Assembly (NCBI GenBank): GCA_041521345.1
Contig: JBGOHB010000026.1
Length of the DNA: 64,000 nt
DNA from: Virgibacillus_N oceani_A
GTDB taxonomy: Bacteria > Bacillota > Bacilli > Bacillales > Amphibacillaceae
Direction: 5' to 3' (one strand)
The notes beneath the pieces are model-generated. The model saw nothing but the letters and a program-made list of their open reading frames with translations. It did not search any database and was not told the DNA's origin. Positions 15,033 through 24,131 of the stretch are shown piece by piece. Each line of letters starts with the position of its first letter. Positions within the stretch are counted from its first letter, which is position 1. Both the position numbers and the translations under genes were made by a program.

Positions 15033-16277
15033 GTGCAACTTTATATATATGATAAAGAAAATGACAGCAAAATAGAAGATTTTCAGATTCGTGAAGTACT
15101 CCTATCCAAGCTCAAAAAACGGTTTGAAACCTATGGCTATAAACAAATTCAAACACCTGCATTTGAAGCTTATGATGTTTACTCCGATTTGACTGGCACA
15201 GTTAAAAAAGACGATATGATTAAAGTGATTGATTCATCAGGTAAAGTGCTGGTGCTCCGGCCAGATGTGACGATTCCCATTACGAGAATGACAGCTTTAA
15301 GCAAACAGCCATTGCAGAGCGAAAAACGCTATTTTTATATATTGGATGTGTTCCGGCAGCTGTCAGAGCAAAACAACCAAAAGGAACATACACAGGCAGG
15401 GGTTGAATATCTAGGGAAAAACTCACCGGAAGCAGATGCCGAGGTAATCATGCTTGCAGTCCATCTGTTAAAGGAATTGAACTTTCCCAATTTCAAAATA
15501 GAAATAGGCCATGCAGGATTTTTCAAAGAACTTATATCAAAAACCGCATTAACGGAGGAACAGCTGGAACAATTACAATTACTGATTCAATCGAAAAACC
15601 TAGCAGAAATAGAACCATTTCTTGCTGAATTACCTATTGATGAAGCGCTAAAACAAGCAATTCAGCAAATCCCTCTCCTTTATGGCAGGCCGGATGAAGT
15701 AATCCGCCAGGCCAAGGAAATCGCATCAACAAATCAATTACAAGTGGAACTGGAGAATCTGACAAAAGTATGGGAAGTGCTTGAAGCTTATCAAATAAGT
15801 GAGCATGTTGTATGCAACCTCGGCATTATCAACAATATGGATTATTATTCAGGAATTATCTTTCAGGGTTTTATAGAAAATGTGGGCAAACCCGTTTTAA
15901 TGGGCGGGCGTTACGATCATTTAGGAGCCAAGTATGATAAACATATTCCTGCCATTGGATTTGCGGCCGAAGTGGATATTCTTTTGCAGGCCGTACTTCA
16001 GCAGGGATTAATTACGAGAAAAAAAGAAATGCAAGACTTCATTATTTTTTATCATAAAGACAAACAAAAAGAGGCATTAGCTGCGGCTTTTCAATTGCGC
16101 ACCAAAGGCTACCATGTACTCACTTTTACAGGAGATGAGGAGATTGATTTTTCGAGCAGAAATAAAGTTCATTTTACCACTGCAGGAAATCAATTACACA
16201 CAAATAAACAGGAGCGATCATTTTCTGACACAGCTAGCCTCATCGGTATCGTACAGGAAATGAAGGGAGAAGTTTAA
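15033..16277 (+). CDS. hisZ: ATP phosphoribosyltransferase regulatory subunit
   Basis: A 414-residue paralogue of histidyl-tRNA synthetase that activates the short HisG and confers histidine feedback. The HisRS-like core is seen in VLRPDVTIPITRMTAL (motif 2), REQNNQKEHTQAGVEYLG-like SEQNNQKEHTQAGVEYLG, and MGGRYDHLGAKYDKHIPAIG (motif 3). It uses a GTG start with AAGGAGCAG about 8 bases upstream. Its stop is followed immediately by the hisG GTG, so the two subunits are made together. Confidence 0.93.
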   Translation: MQLYIYDKENDSKIEDFQIREVLLSKLKKRFETYGYKQIQTPAFEAYDVYSDLTGTVKKDDMIKVIDSSGKVLVLRPDVTIPITRMTALSKQPLQSEKRYFYILDVFRQLSEQNNQKEHTQAGVEYLGKNSPEADAEVIMLAVHLLKELNFPNFKIEIGHAGFFKELISKTALTEEQLEQLQLLIQSKNLAEIEPFLAELPIDEALKQAIQQIPLLYGRPDEVIRQAKEIASTNQLQVELENLTKVWEVLEAYQISEHVVCNLGIINNMDYYSGIIFQGFIENVGKPVLMGGRYDHLGAKYDKHIPAIGFAAEVDILLQAVLQQGLITRKKEMQDFIIFYHKDKQKEALAAAFQLRTKGYHVLTFTGDEEIDFSSRNKVHFTTAGNQLHTNKQERSFSDTASLIGIVQEMKGEV

Positions 16278-16904
16278 GTGGAAACAATAACATTAGCAAT
16301 CGCAAAAGGACGGACAGCGGAGAGTACCATTGAGCTATTAAATTCCATAGATATTCACTTCCGGGATTTTCACGATCAATCCAGGAAGCTCATTTTTTAC
16401 AATCCTGAGCGGTCGATTAAATTACTATTTGTAAAAGCAGTGGATGTGCCGACTTATGTAGAAAAAGGGGCTGCAGATATCGGGATTGCCGGGAAGGATA
16501 ACATTCTCGAATCCAGCGCGGATGTTTATGAAATGCTGGATTTAAAGATTGGCACGTGTCAATTCGTTATCGCAGGCAAAACAGGCAGTCAGCTGGAAAC
16601 CCGGCAAAATTTAACCATTGCTTCCAAATATCCCAACCTGACGAAAAAGCATTTTTCCAAAAAAGGGCTGGACGTGGATACAGTGAAGTTAAATGGATCA
16701 GTGGAATTAGCCCCGCTCATCGGGCTGGCTGATTACATTGCCGATATCGTAGAAACCGGGACAACGTTAAAGGAAAACGGGCTCTCTATCATTGAAAAAG
16801 TGGAAAATATCAGCACTAGACTTATTGTAAATAAAGCAAGCTTTGCGACAAAGTCAGCTGAAATTCAAGATCTTATCCAAAAAATAGAAACAGCTGTGGA
16901 GTGA
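16278..16904 (+). CDS. hisG: ATP phosphoribosyltransferase, short catalytic subunit
   Basis: Catalyses the first committed step, ATP + PRPP to PR-ATP. At 208 residues it is the short form without the C-terminal regulatory domain, and so requires HisZ. Motifs include LAIAKGRTAESTIELL at the N-terminus, DIGIAGKDNILES, and the PRPP-binding DIVETGTTLKENGL. It starts with GTG directly after the hisZ stop and ends 6 bases before hisD. Confidence 0.95.
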   Translation: METITLAIAKGRTAESTIELLNSIDIHFRDFHDQSRKLIFYNPERSIKLLFVKAVDVPTYVEKGAADIGIAGKDNILESSADVYEMLDLKIGTCQFVIAGKTGSQLETRQNLTIASKYPNLTKKHFSKKGLDVDTVKLNGSVELAPLIGLADYIADIVETGTTLKENGLSIIEKVENISTRLIVNKASFATKSAEIQDLIQKIETAVE

Positions 16905-16910
16905 TAGAAA

Positions 16911-18188
16911 ATGGAGATTATTACTGCAGAACAATTCAAACAAAAAACCGATTCCAATAGCTCTAAAACAGAAGCAATAGATGAAAAGATACTGGAAATT
17001 ATTAATCAAGTAAGAAAAACAGGTGACCAGGCTCTTTTTTCTTACACAGAAAAGTTTGACGGTGTAGCACTTGATACGTTGATTGTTTCAGAAAAGGAAT
17101 TTGATGATGCCAAAAAGTTAGTAAATGCCGACGTCGTCCAAGCGCTTCAAAAAGCAAAAGATAATATTGAACAATTCCACCGGCAGCAAATCGAGAAATC
17201 ATGGTTTATTGAAAAAGAACAAGGGATTACCCTTGGGCAAAAAATAACCCCGATGGAAAAAGCGGGCGTATACATTCCCGGTGGAAAAGCAGCCTATCCA
17301 TCCACCGTTTTAATGAATGTGATCCCTGCAAAAATAGCCGGTGTGGAAAAGGTTGCGATGACTACACCTCCTCAACCAGGTGGGAAAATGAATCCATATG
17401 TACTGGTTGCAGCACAACTTGCCGGTGTCGATACAATTTATAAGCTTGGCGGAGCACAAGCAATCGCAGCTTTGGCATATGGGACAAAAACAGTTGAGAA
17501 AGTATCAAAAATTGTGGGACCCGGCAATGCATATGTGGCCCGTACAAAAAAATGGGTGTTTGGCGATGTGGATATAGATATGATTGCCGGGCCAAGTGAA
17601 ATTTGTATTCTTGCCGATAAGAGGACAAACGCGAAATATGCTGCAGCTGATTTATTATCACAGGCGGAACATGATGAGTCCGCCAGCAGTATTTGTGTTA
17701 CCACCAGCCGGTCGGTTGCAGACAACATTTTAAAAGAAATGAACAAACAAGCTGTAACACTGGACAGACGAGAAATCATTGAAAAATCACTATCACAAAA
17801 CGGGAAATTGATTATCGCTGAAAATAGGCAAGAAGCATACGATGTGATAAATGACCTTGCACCTGAGCACTTGCAATTAATGACAGCGTATCCTTCTGAG
17901 CACCTGTCTTTCATCAAAAATGCAGGAGCTATATTTCTCGGCGAATTTTCCCCGGAAGTACTTGGCGATTATTACGCTGGGCCAAATCATACCCTGCCGA
18001 CTAGCGGTACGGCGGCATTTTCATCCCCGCTCGGCGTGTATGATTTCATAAAAAGATCCAGCATCATTCATTATTCCAAAGAGTCTTTACTGGCAGCATC
18101 ACGAGATATCATGCAGCTTGCCAGGATAGAAGGGTTAACAGCCCACGAGGCTTCCATTCAAGTTAGAAAGGATGACGAAAATGCGTAA
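16911..18188 (+). CDS. hisD: Histidinol dehydrogenase
   Basis: Oxidises L-histidinol to L-histidine in two NAD-dependent steps. The 425-residue protein has YIPGGKAAYPSTVLMNVIPA, KLGGAQAIAALAYGT, VGPGNAYVARTKKWVFG, and DMIAGPSEICILAD. QAEHDESASSICVT and APEHLQLM carry the zinc and catalytic residues. Its length is typical. The stop overlaps the hisB start region by 8 bases, so translation is coupled. Confidence 0.96.
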   Translation: MEIITAEQFKQKTDSNSSKTEAIDEKILEIINQVRKTGDQALFSYTEKFDGVALDTLIVSEKEFDDAKKLVNADVVQALQKAKDNIEQFHRQQIEKSWFIEKEQGITLGQKITPMEKAGVYIPGGKAAYPSTVLMNVIPAKIAGVEKVAMTTPPQPGGKMNPYVLVAAQLAGVDTIYKLGGAQAIAALAYGTKTVEKVSKIVGPGNAYVARTKKWVFGDVDIDMIAGPSEICILADKRTNAKYAAADLLSQAEHDESASSICVTTSRSVADNILKEMNKQAVTLDRREIIEKSLSQNGKLIIAENRQEAYDVINDLAPEHLQLMTAYPSEHLSFIKNAGAIFLGEFSPEVLGDYYAGPNHTLPTSGTAAFSSPLGVYDFIKRSSIIHYSKESLLAASRDIMQLARIEGLTAHEASIQVRKDDENA

Positions 18189-18765
18189 TGCATCGGTGAA
18201 ACGAGAAACGAAAGAAACAAAAGTAGATGTCAAACTGGATATTGATGGAGAAGGAAACTCAGGAATTAACACAGGGGTCGGCTTTTTTGACCACATGCTG
18301 ACCTTAACCGCAAAGCATGGATTGCTTGATCTTCATGTAAATTGCAATGGTGATGTGGAAGTGGATCAGCATCACTCTGTGGAGGATGTCGGCATTGCCT
18401 TTGGCCAGGCATTCAACGAAGCACTCGGCAATAAAGAAGGAATCAATCGCTATGCCACCATTACTACACCGATGGATGAAGCATTGTCGGCAATATCTTT
18501 GGATATAAGCGGACGCGCCTTTCTTGTTTATCATGTGGAAGGACTAAAGGAAAAGGTCGGAGCTTTTGATACAGAATTGGTCGAAGAATTCTTTTTAGCC
18601 TTTGCCAAAAATGCCAATGTCACGCTCCATATTAATTTACATTACGGGAGAAACACCCACCATATGATAGAATCCATTTTCAAAGGATTCGGCAGCGCAC
18701 TTGACCTTGCCAGCCAGAAAAATGGCCGTATAAAAGGAGTACCATCAACAAAAGGCACGCTGTAG
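18181..18765 (+). CDS. hisB: Imidazoleglycerol-phosphate dehydratase
   Basis: Dehydrates IGP to imidazole acetol phosphate. The 194-residue manganese enzyme has the duplicated metal motifs DQHHSVEDVGIAFGQ and GRNTHHMIESIFKGFG, plus GFFDHMLTLTAKHG. It is the monofunctional form without a phosphatase domain, consistent with a separate hisJ. ATG at 18181 is chosen because AAAGG lies 9 bases upstream; the ATG at 18172 is too close to it. The next operon gene, hisH, starts about 800 bases later because of an inserted element. Confidence 0.94.
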   Translation: MRNASVKRETKETKVDVKLDIDGEGNSGINTGVGFFDHMLTLTAKHGLLDLHVNCNGDVEVDQHHSVEDVGIAFGQAFNEALGNKEGINRYATITTPMDEALSAISLDISGRAFLVYHVEGLKEKVGAFDTELVEEFFLAFAKNANVTLHINLHYGRNTHHMIESIFKGFGSALDLASQKNGRIKGVPSTKGTL

Positions 18766-18781
18766 AAATATTTATCGAGAA

Positions 18782-19547
18782 GGCTGTTTTCTTAAAAATT
18801 GGGGCTATAGTTACTCGCTTCACTGAAAAAATTCGGAACTGCGCGTAAATGCTCGTCCCACCGAAAAGATTTGTTATTATTGACAGAATATCTATAAACT
18901 GTGACGTAACTATTCTTTATTTCCTAAGTCTAAGCAACACCTTCCGTCCGGGATCGCTTCGGGCGGATGCTTTCCGCGGGTACGGCCTCAGCCTCGGGCT
19001 AACAGGATGTTAGTCATGAAGGCGTTGCGACAGGACGTCGCGACTTTAGCCTTCCATCCACTCGACCGCTCTGCGGGGTCTTCGGACTCGTGCTGTTCCC
19101 GCAGGACAAGGAAGGCTGCGTCAGCATTACATCGCACGAAGAAAATTGCATTATATTTTCGAGGAGTCACCGCCCTACGCTCACCCGGACTAATGAGAGC
19201 ACAATTGCTTCGATCAATTGCACTAGTAATAGGTAGAGCGGAGGAAATACCCCAAGACTCCTGCGGGAGAAATGGCCTAGGTGAGACCCCGCAGCGCGAC
19301 AAATGAAGGCCGACTAAAACCGCCCTTTGCGGGCAACGTCGGCATACCCCTTGTCGGGGCAAGGAGGCTCACCAGCCACCAAGCGGCAAAGAAGACACGG
19401 TGATACGAACAGAGTGAGTTGAACCGATGTCGCACTTGTGCCCAGCGGGTGAAAGCGAGGGGTATTTCCGCAGCGGCGGACAGAGGGTTACGCCACAGTT
19501 TATCTCAACTCCAAAAAATAAAAGCAACAAAGTTTACGAAAACAGCC
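18782..19547. mobile_element. 0.77-kb GC-rich repeat element with 10-bp inverted ends, inside the his operon
   Basis: GGCTGTTTTC (18782-18791) and GAAAACAGCC (19538-19547) are perfect inverted ends. The interior, from about 18950, is far richer in G+C than the surrounding genes and is full of internal inverted pairs. Examples are CTGCGGGGTCT near 19072 against AGACCCCGCAG near 19283, and GGAAATACCCC against GGGGTATTTCC. Short frames inside look like noise from structured DNA. The class resembles the palindromic 'CTCCTGCGGGA' intergenic repeats of Bacillaceae genomes. It encodes no transposase, so if mobile it is non-autonomous. No target duplication is obvious. Confidence 0.6.
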
Positions 19548-19568
19548 ATGGGAAAGGAAGAATCATTA

Positions 19569-20174
19569 ATGATTGCAATAATAGATTACGGTGCAGGCAA
19601 TATTAAAAGTCTGCAATTTGTACTGAACAGATTACAATTTAATGCTTGCCTGACAGTGGATGAAACAGTGATTCAAAAGAGTAATGCTATTATTCTTCCG
19701 GGGGTAGGTGCTTTCAATAATGCCATCGCTACACTTCATAAATCAGGACTTTCAGAAATTTTACGGACGGAAGCAAAAAATGGAAAACCGATTCTTGGTA
19801 TCTGCCTTGGGATGCAGTTATTTTATGAAAAGAGCTATGAAGATGGTGAATGGGAAGGCCTTCAATTGTTAAGAGGGGATATCAGCAGAATCAACAGTTC
19901 CGTAAAAGTCCCCCACATGGGATGGAATACACTAACCCAGCACCAGGACACTACCCTTCTGAACAGCGTTAATAAAACAGACTATGTATATTTTGTTCAT
20001 TCTTACAAGGTGGAAAACAACGATCAGCAAACGCTTCTGGCCTCTAGTCAATACGGCGGAGACATTCCCGCCATAGTTCAGGAGAATAATATAATCGGCA
20101 TGCAATTTCATCCGGAAAAAAGCGGTGCTGCCGGGTTACAGATGCTAAAAAACTTTGGGGAGATGATCTCGTGA
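19569..20174 (+). CDS. hisH: Imidazole glycerol phosphate synthase, glutaminase subunit
   Basis: A 201-residue class I amidotransferase that supplies ammonia to HisF. The nucleophile Cys79 is in GICLGMQLFYE, and the His/Glu pair is in IGMQFHPEKSG. IIDYGAGNIKSL opens the protein. The ATG at 19569 follows GGAAAGGAAG by 8 bases; the longer open frame upstream lies in the inserted repeat element and is rejected. Its stop overlaps the hisA GTG by four bases. Confidence 0.95.
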   Translation: MIAIIDYGAGNIKSLQFVLNRLQFNACLTVDETVIQKSNAIILPGVGAFNNAIATLHKSGLSEILRTEAKNGKPILGICLGMQLFYEKSYEDGEWEGLQLLRGDISRINSSVKVPHMGWNTLTQHQDTTLLNSVNKTDYVYFVHSYKVENNDQQTLLASSQYGGDIPAIVQENNIIGMQFHPEKSGAAGLQMLKNFGEMIS

Positions 20175-20893
20175 TACTTTTTCCGGCAATTGATATTAAA
20201 AATAAAAAATGTGTAAGGCTGACCCAGGGTGATTATGATAAAGAAACGATTTATAGCAGCTCTCCAGCCGACATGGCAATGCAATGGAAAAACAAAGGAG
20301 CAGCTTACCTTCACATCGTTGATCTTGACGGAGCGAAAACAGGCACTGCTGTAAATTACGATGTAATCCACCAGATTGCGAATGAAGTTGCTATTCCTAT
20401 GCAAATAGGCGGCGGGATCCGCTCCATAGAAATGGTGCGGAAATATATTCAGGCAGGTGTCTCCCGTGTCATCATTGGTACAGCAGCAATAAATGACATC
20501 GACTTTTTAAAAGAAGCTGTAAGTTCCTACGGGGAAAAAATTGCCGTATCCATTGATGCACGAAACGGCTATGTGGCAACAAATGGCTGGACGGATACAA
20601 GTGATGTGACAGCTGTTGATTTAGTAAAGGAACTGGAAACCCTCGGTGTTCAAACTATCATTTATACAGATATTTTAAAAGACGGCATGCTGGAAGGTCC
20701 CAATTTTACGGAGCTCCAAACGATTAATGAGGCCACATCGGTTAATGTTATCGCCTCAGGCGGAGTGACTACAGTCAATGATATAAAGAAATTAAAAGAG
20801 CAGCAATTATATGGTGCCATTATCGGTAAAGCGCTTTACGATGGTACATTATCATTTGAAGCAGCGATGGAGGGTGAAACAAATGCTGGCTAA
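20171..20893 (+). CDS. hisA: ProFAR isomerase
   Basis: Isomerises ProFAR to PRFAR. The 240-residue TIM barrel has catalytic Asp in LFPAIDIKNKKCVRLTQG and in AVSIDARNGYVATNGW. Phosphate loops lie at QIGGGIRSIEM and NVIASGGVTTVNDI. It begins with GTG overlapping hisH and overlaps hisF by 11 bases. Like HisF it is a two-fold (half-barrel) protein. Confidence 0.95.
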   Translation: MILFPAIDIKNKKCVRLTQGDYDKETIYSSSPADMAMQWKNKGAAYLHIVDLDGAKTGTAVNYDVIHQIANEVAIPMQIGGGIRSIEMVRKYIQAGVSRVIIGTAAINDIDFLKEAVSSYGEKIAVSIDARNGYVATNGWTDTSDVTAVDLVKELETLGVQTIIYTDILKDGMLEGPNFTELQTINEATSVNVIASGGVTTVNDIKKLKEQQLYGAIIGKALYDGTLSFEAAMEGETNAG

Positions 20894-21647
20894 ACGAATT
20901 ATCCCTTGTCTGGATGTAGACAAAGGAAGAGTAGTTAAAGGAAAGCAGTTTAAGGACATTCAGGACGTAGATGACCCTGTTGCACTGGCAAAAAGATATA
21001 ACCGGGATGGTGCGGATGAACTCGTATTTTACGATATAACTGCGTCAAACGAAGACCGGGATATTTTTCTGGATATTGTAGAAAAGGTGGCGGCAGAGAT
21101 AGCTATTCCTTTCACTGTCGGCGGGGGCATCCGCACATTGGATAATATTCACCGCGTGCTTCATGCTGGTGCGGATAAAGTGTCAATCAATAGTGCAGCT
21201 GTAAAGGATCCTGAGCTTATTAAGGAAGCCGCGTTAAAATTTGGCTCCCAATGTATCGTCCTGTCCATCGACGCAAAGAAAACCGGCAATAATAAATGGG
21301 AAGTGTTTATTAATGGCGGACGTGTAAACACTGAGCTAGATGCAATGGAATGGGCAAAACAGGGAGAAGCACTTGGTGCAGGAGAACTCGTCCTAAATGC
21401 TATCGAAACCGATGGCGAGAAAAGCGGTTATGATCTGGATCTAATGCAAGCCGCAGCGAAAGCTGTAAATATACCGATCGTAGCAAGCGGCGGCGCAGGT
21501 AAACTTGAACATTTTTCAAGTGTTTTAAAGGAAGGATTTGCCGATGCCGCTTTGGCTGCTTCTGTTTTTCACTATAATGAAATCCCTATCCCTGCATTAA
21601 AAACAAAATTGGCTGAAGATGGAATTATCGTCAGGAGGAATACTTGA
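20883..21647 (+). CDS. hisF: Imidazole glycerol phosphate synthase, cyclase subunit
   Basis: Converts PRFAR plus ammonia from HisH to IGP and AICAR. The 254-residue TIM barrel starts MLAKRIIPCLDVDKGRVVKG with catalytic Asp11. The second catalytic Asp is in CIVLSIDAKKTGNN, and phosphate loops are VGGGIRTLDNI and ASGGAGKLEHF. ATG at 20883 lies within the end of hisA. The stop overlaps the hisI start. Confidence 0.95.
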   Translation: MLAKRIIPCLDVDKGRVVKGKQFKDIQDVDDPVALAKRYNRDGADELVFYDITASNEDRDIFLDIVEKVAAEIAIPFTVGGGIRTLDNIHRVLHAGADKVSINSAAVKDPELIKEAALKFGSQCIVLSIDAKKTGNNKWEVFINGGRVNTELDAMEWAKQGEALGAGELVLNAIETDGEKSGYDLDLMQAAAKAVNIPIVASGGAGKLEHFSSVLKEGFADAALAASVFHYNEIPIPALKTKLAEDGIIVRRNT

Positions 21648-22291
21648 TGGAGGTAAATTTTGAAGAACTATCCTTTGATGAAAATGGATTGATTCCTGTT
21701 ATCGTCCAGGATGTACAAACAAATAAAGTACTGACATTGGCATATATGAATGAAGCGTCTCTTCAAAAAACAATGGAGACGAAAGAAACATGGTTTTTCA
21801 GCAGAAAACGCCAAGCGCTCTGGAACAAGGGGGAGACTTCGGGAAACAAACAAATTGTTAAGGATATCCGCTTTGATTGTGATAATGATGCACTGCTTGT
21901 GATGGTCGAACCACTCGGACCCGCATGCCATACAGGGGAAGAATCCTGCTTCCATAATAGTCTTTTCCCGCATAATAAACCAGCAGAAGATAATGACATC
22001 TCCCTGCTGACCGACAAAATAAAAGAGCGGAAAAGCAATCCAAAAGAAGGATCTTATACTACCTATTTATTTAACGAAGGGATCGATAAAGTTCTGAAAA
22101 AAGTCGGCGAGGAAGCAAGCGAAGTCATTATTGGCGCAAAAAACAAAGATAAACAGGAAGTCACCTGGGAAATTGCCGATTTGACCTATCATACGCTGGT
22201 ATTAATGGAACTGTTAGATGTTTCCGTTGCCGATATTAAAGATGAGCTTAGAACAAGACATATACAAAAAGCAGGGAATCAGGATGAGTAA
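21647..22291 (+). CDS. hisI: Bifunctional PR-AMP cyclohydrolase/PR-ATP pyrophosphatase
   Basis: A 214-residue fusion (HisIE) for steps two and three. Residues 1-115 are the zinc cyclohydrolase: ETWFFSRKRQALWNKGETSG, DCDNDALLVMVEPLGPACHT and SCFHN. Residues 120-214 are the pyrophosphatase MazG-like helices: LFNEGIDKVLKKVGEEASE and EIADLTYHTLVLM. ATG at 21647 has AGGAGGAA 8 bases upstream; an in-frame TTG at 21644 is an alternative. It overlaps the hisF stop. Confidence 0.94.
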   Translation: MEVNFEELSFDENGLIPVIVQDVQTNKVLTLAYMNEASLQKTMETKETWFFSRKRQALWNKGETSGNKQIVKDIRFDCDNDALLVMVEPLGPACHTGEESCFHNSLFPHNKPAEDNDISLLTDKIKERKSNPKEGSYTTYLFNEGIDKVLKKVGEEASEVIIGAKNKDKQEVTWEIADLTYHTLVLMELLDVSVADIKDELRTRHIQKAGNQDE

Positions 22292-23336
22292 ATTCTGGAG
22301 CAAGGCTGTAAAGCGGGCAAAGCCATATGTTCCGGGTGAGCAATTAAATGACCCGGGTATTATCAAATTGAATACGAATGAAAACCCATATCCCCCTTCA
22401 CCAAAAGTAAAGGAGGCGATTAATCTCGAGATAGAGCGGCTGCATCTTTACCCGGACCCAACAGCTGATGCCCTGAATAACACTGTTTCAGCATATTATG
22501 GTGTCTCTAAAGAACAGGTTTTTGTCGGGAATGGTTCAGATGAAGTACTCGCCTTTTCTTTTATGGCTTTTTTTGATCAGTGGAAAAAAATAAGGTACCC
22601 CGCCATCACGTACAGTTTTTATCCTGTATATGCCAATCTTTTTTATATCCCAGTGGAAGAAGTGCCGTTAAACAGGAATTTCAGCCTTCCCGTGGAAGCA
22701 TTTTTCCAATCAGAGGGCGGTGTGATTTTTCCAAATCCAAACGCACCAACGAGTAGGTACTTAAATCTCGATGCAATCAAAGAAATTGTCGAAAACAATC
22801 CGGATAATGTGGTTATTATCGATGAAGCATATGTGGATTTTGCCGAGAAATCCGCAGTGGAATTGACAATCCAATATGACAACCTTCTCGTTATCCAGAC
22901 ACTATCCAAATCCCGCTCACTTGCTGGATTACGCGTTGGTTTTGCAATTGGCCATCCGAAATTGATAGAAGGACTAAACAGGGTCAAAGACTCATTTAAC
23001 TCCTATACCATTGACCGGCTGGCAATGAAAGGTGCCAGGGCTTCTATCCTGGACAGAGAATATTTCAAAGAAACAACAGCAAAAATAATTCATACAAGAG
23101 AATGGGTTAAAGAAGAAATGAAAAAAAGAGGGTTTCATGTTCTCCCCTCCCAAACCAATTTTCTTTTTGCATGTCATTACCAAAAAAGCGCAAGTCAATT
23201 ATATAAAGATTTAAAAGAAGACGGCGTATTAATCCGCCATTTCAACAAACCAAAAATTGATAATTATATCCGGGTTACAATAGGAACAGATGAACAAATG
23301 GAAAACTTTTTAAGAAAGCTTGATAAAGTAATATAA
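22284..23336 (+). CDS. hisC: Histidinol-phosphate aminotransferase
   Basis: PLP enzyme that transaminates imidazole acetol phosphate. The 350-residue fold-type I protein has NTNENPYPPSPKV, FVGNGSDEVLAFSF, VIIDEAYVDFAE and the PLP-lysine motif QTLSKSRSLAGLRVGFA. FNSYTIDRLA and the C-terminal HVLPSQTNFLFA are also standard. It is the last gene of the operon and overlaps hisI by 8 bases. A terminator lies 120 bases downstream. Confidence 0.93.
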   Translation: MSKFWSKAVKRAKPYVPGEQLNDPGIIKLNTNENPYPPSPKVKEAINLEIERLHLYPDPTADALNNTVSAYYGVSKEQVFVGNGSDEVLAFSFMAFFDQWKKIRYPAITYSFYPVYANLFYIPVEEVPLNRNFSLPVEAFFQSEGGVIFPNPNAPTSRYLNLDAIKEIVENNPDNVVIIDEAYVDFAEKSAVELTIQYDNLLVIQTLSKSRSLAGLRVGFAIGHPKLIEGLNRVKDSFNSYTIDRLAMKGARASILDREYFKETTAKIIHTREWVKEEMKKRGFHVLPSQTNFLFACHYQKSASQLYKDLKEDGVLIRHFNKPKIDNYIRVTIGTDEQMENFLRKLDKVI

Positions 23337-23456
23337 AAGCATCGCGTAAATACCTAACGGGTTCAGTTTCAGGAGAGAAAAATGCTAATAGCAAGGGGAA
23401 AAACATACAAATTGCTATTCTTTTCACCTGTAAATTAACAATATATATTAGCAAAC

Positions 23457-23487
23457 AAAAACGCTCAGATATGTTCTGAGCGTTTTT
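23457..23487. terminator. Bidirectional terminator after hisC
   Basis: AAAACGCTCAGA / TCTGAGCGTTTTT around a 6-base loop, between hisC and the convergent acetyltransferase gene. Confidence 0.9.
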
Positions 23488-23598
23488 AAAGCGTTATAAT
23501 TTATTTTTATTTTTCCTTTTCCAGAATTTGCACGTTAACGGAAGATTGATATTTGTTATGTATGTTTAATAGTAAAGAATATCTTATTGAGTCAAACC

Positions 23599-24033
23599 TT
23601 ATAATTCTTTTTTAAAACAAATAATGCGATTGACCTCACCAAATCCCAATTTAAGATGCAATGCTAGGCTTTCCTCATTCTCTAATTCACAATCGCTGGC
23701 AAATTCATGACAACCTTTTTTCTTGGCCCAATTCTCACAAGCAATTACCAACTTTTTAGCAACGCCTTTTTTACGGGAGGCATTTTTTACGAAAAGTCCC
23801 TCCAAATATCCCACTGGACTCGAACTCGTTCCCTCGACATAATCATATCGTAGTTGGCATTGCGCAAATCCAATTGGTTCTGTGTCATGATAAGCTAAAA
23901 AAATTTTTGCGTCGGGCTGAGCAATAAGATTCGTCATTTCTTGAATAAATTCTTCTAATGTGTGATCTGGCCACAGTAGTAAAGCAAGGTGTGCAGCCTC
24001 TTTTGTATCCTGCAACGTCGCCTCTTTTATCAT
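23599..24033 (-). CDS. AAC(6')-I-like GNAT acetyltransferase
   Basis: A 144-residue N-acetyltransferase. The pattern LWPDHTLEEFIQEM, IGFAQCQLRYDYVEGTSSSP, VGYLEGLFVKNASRKKGVAKKL (acetyl-CoA loop) and GCHEFASDCELENEESLALH matches chromosomal aminoglycoside 6'-N-acetyltransferases of the AAC(6')-I type. Whether it acetylates aminoglycosides or another amine is not shown. It is a single minus-strand gene, first of a row of accessory genes at 23.6-26.1 kb. Confidence 0.8.
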   Translation of the reverse strand: MIKEATLQDTKEAAHLALLLWPDHTLEEFIQEMTNLIAQPDAKIFLAYHDTEPIGFAQCQLRYDYVEGTSSSPVGYLEGLFVKNASRKKGVAKKLVIACENWAKKKGCHEFASDCELENEESLALHLKLGFGEVNRIICFKKEL

Positions 24034-24131
24034 GGAAAACCTCCTAATACTTTTATTGCTTCCACTTTTGCATTCTTTATTGATAGTAATTCAAAAATAC
24101 ATGGCCTCGTTCGATAGTATCTGTCCTTATT

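Noticed and set aside
18988..19362. Arg/Pro/Ser-rich open frames in the his-operon insert, on both strands
   Set aside because: They are typical by-products of GC-rich palindromic repeats: no ribosome sites, overlapping frames on both strands, no domain.
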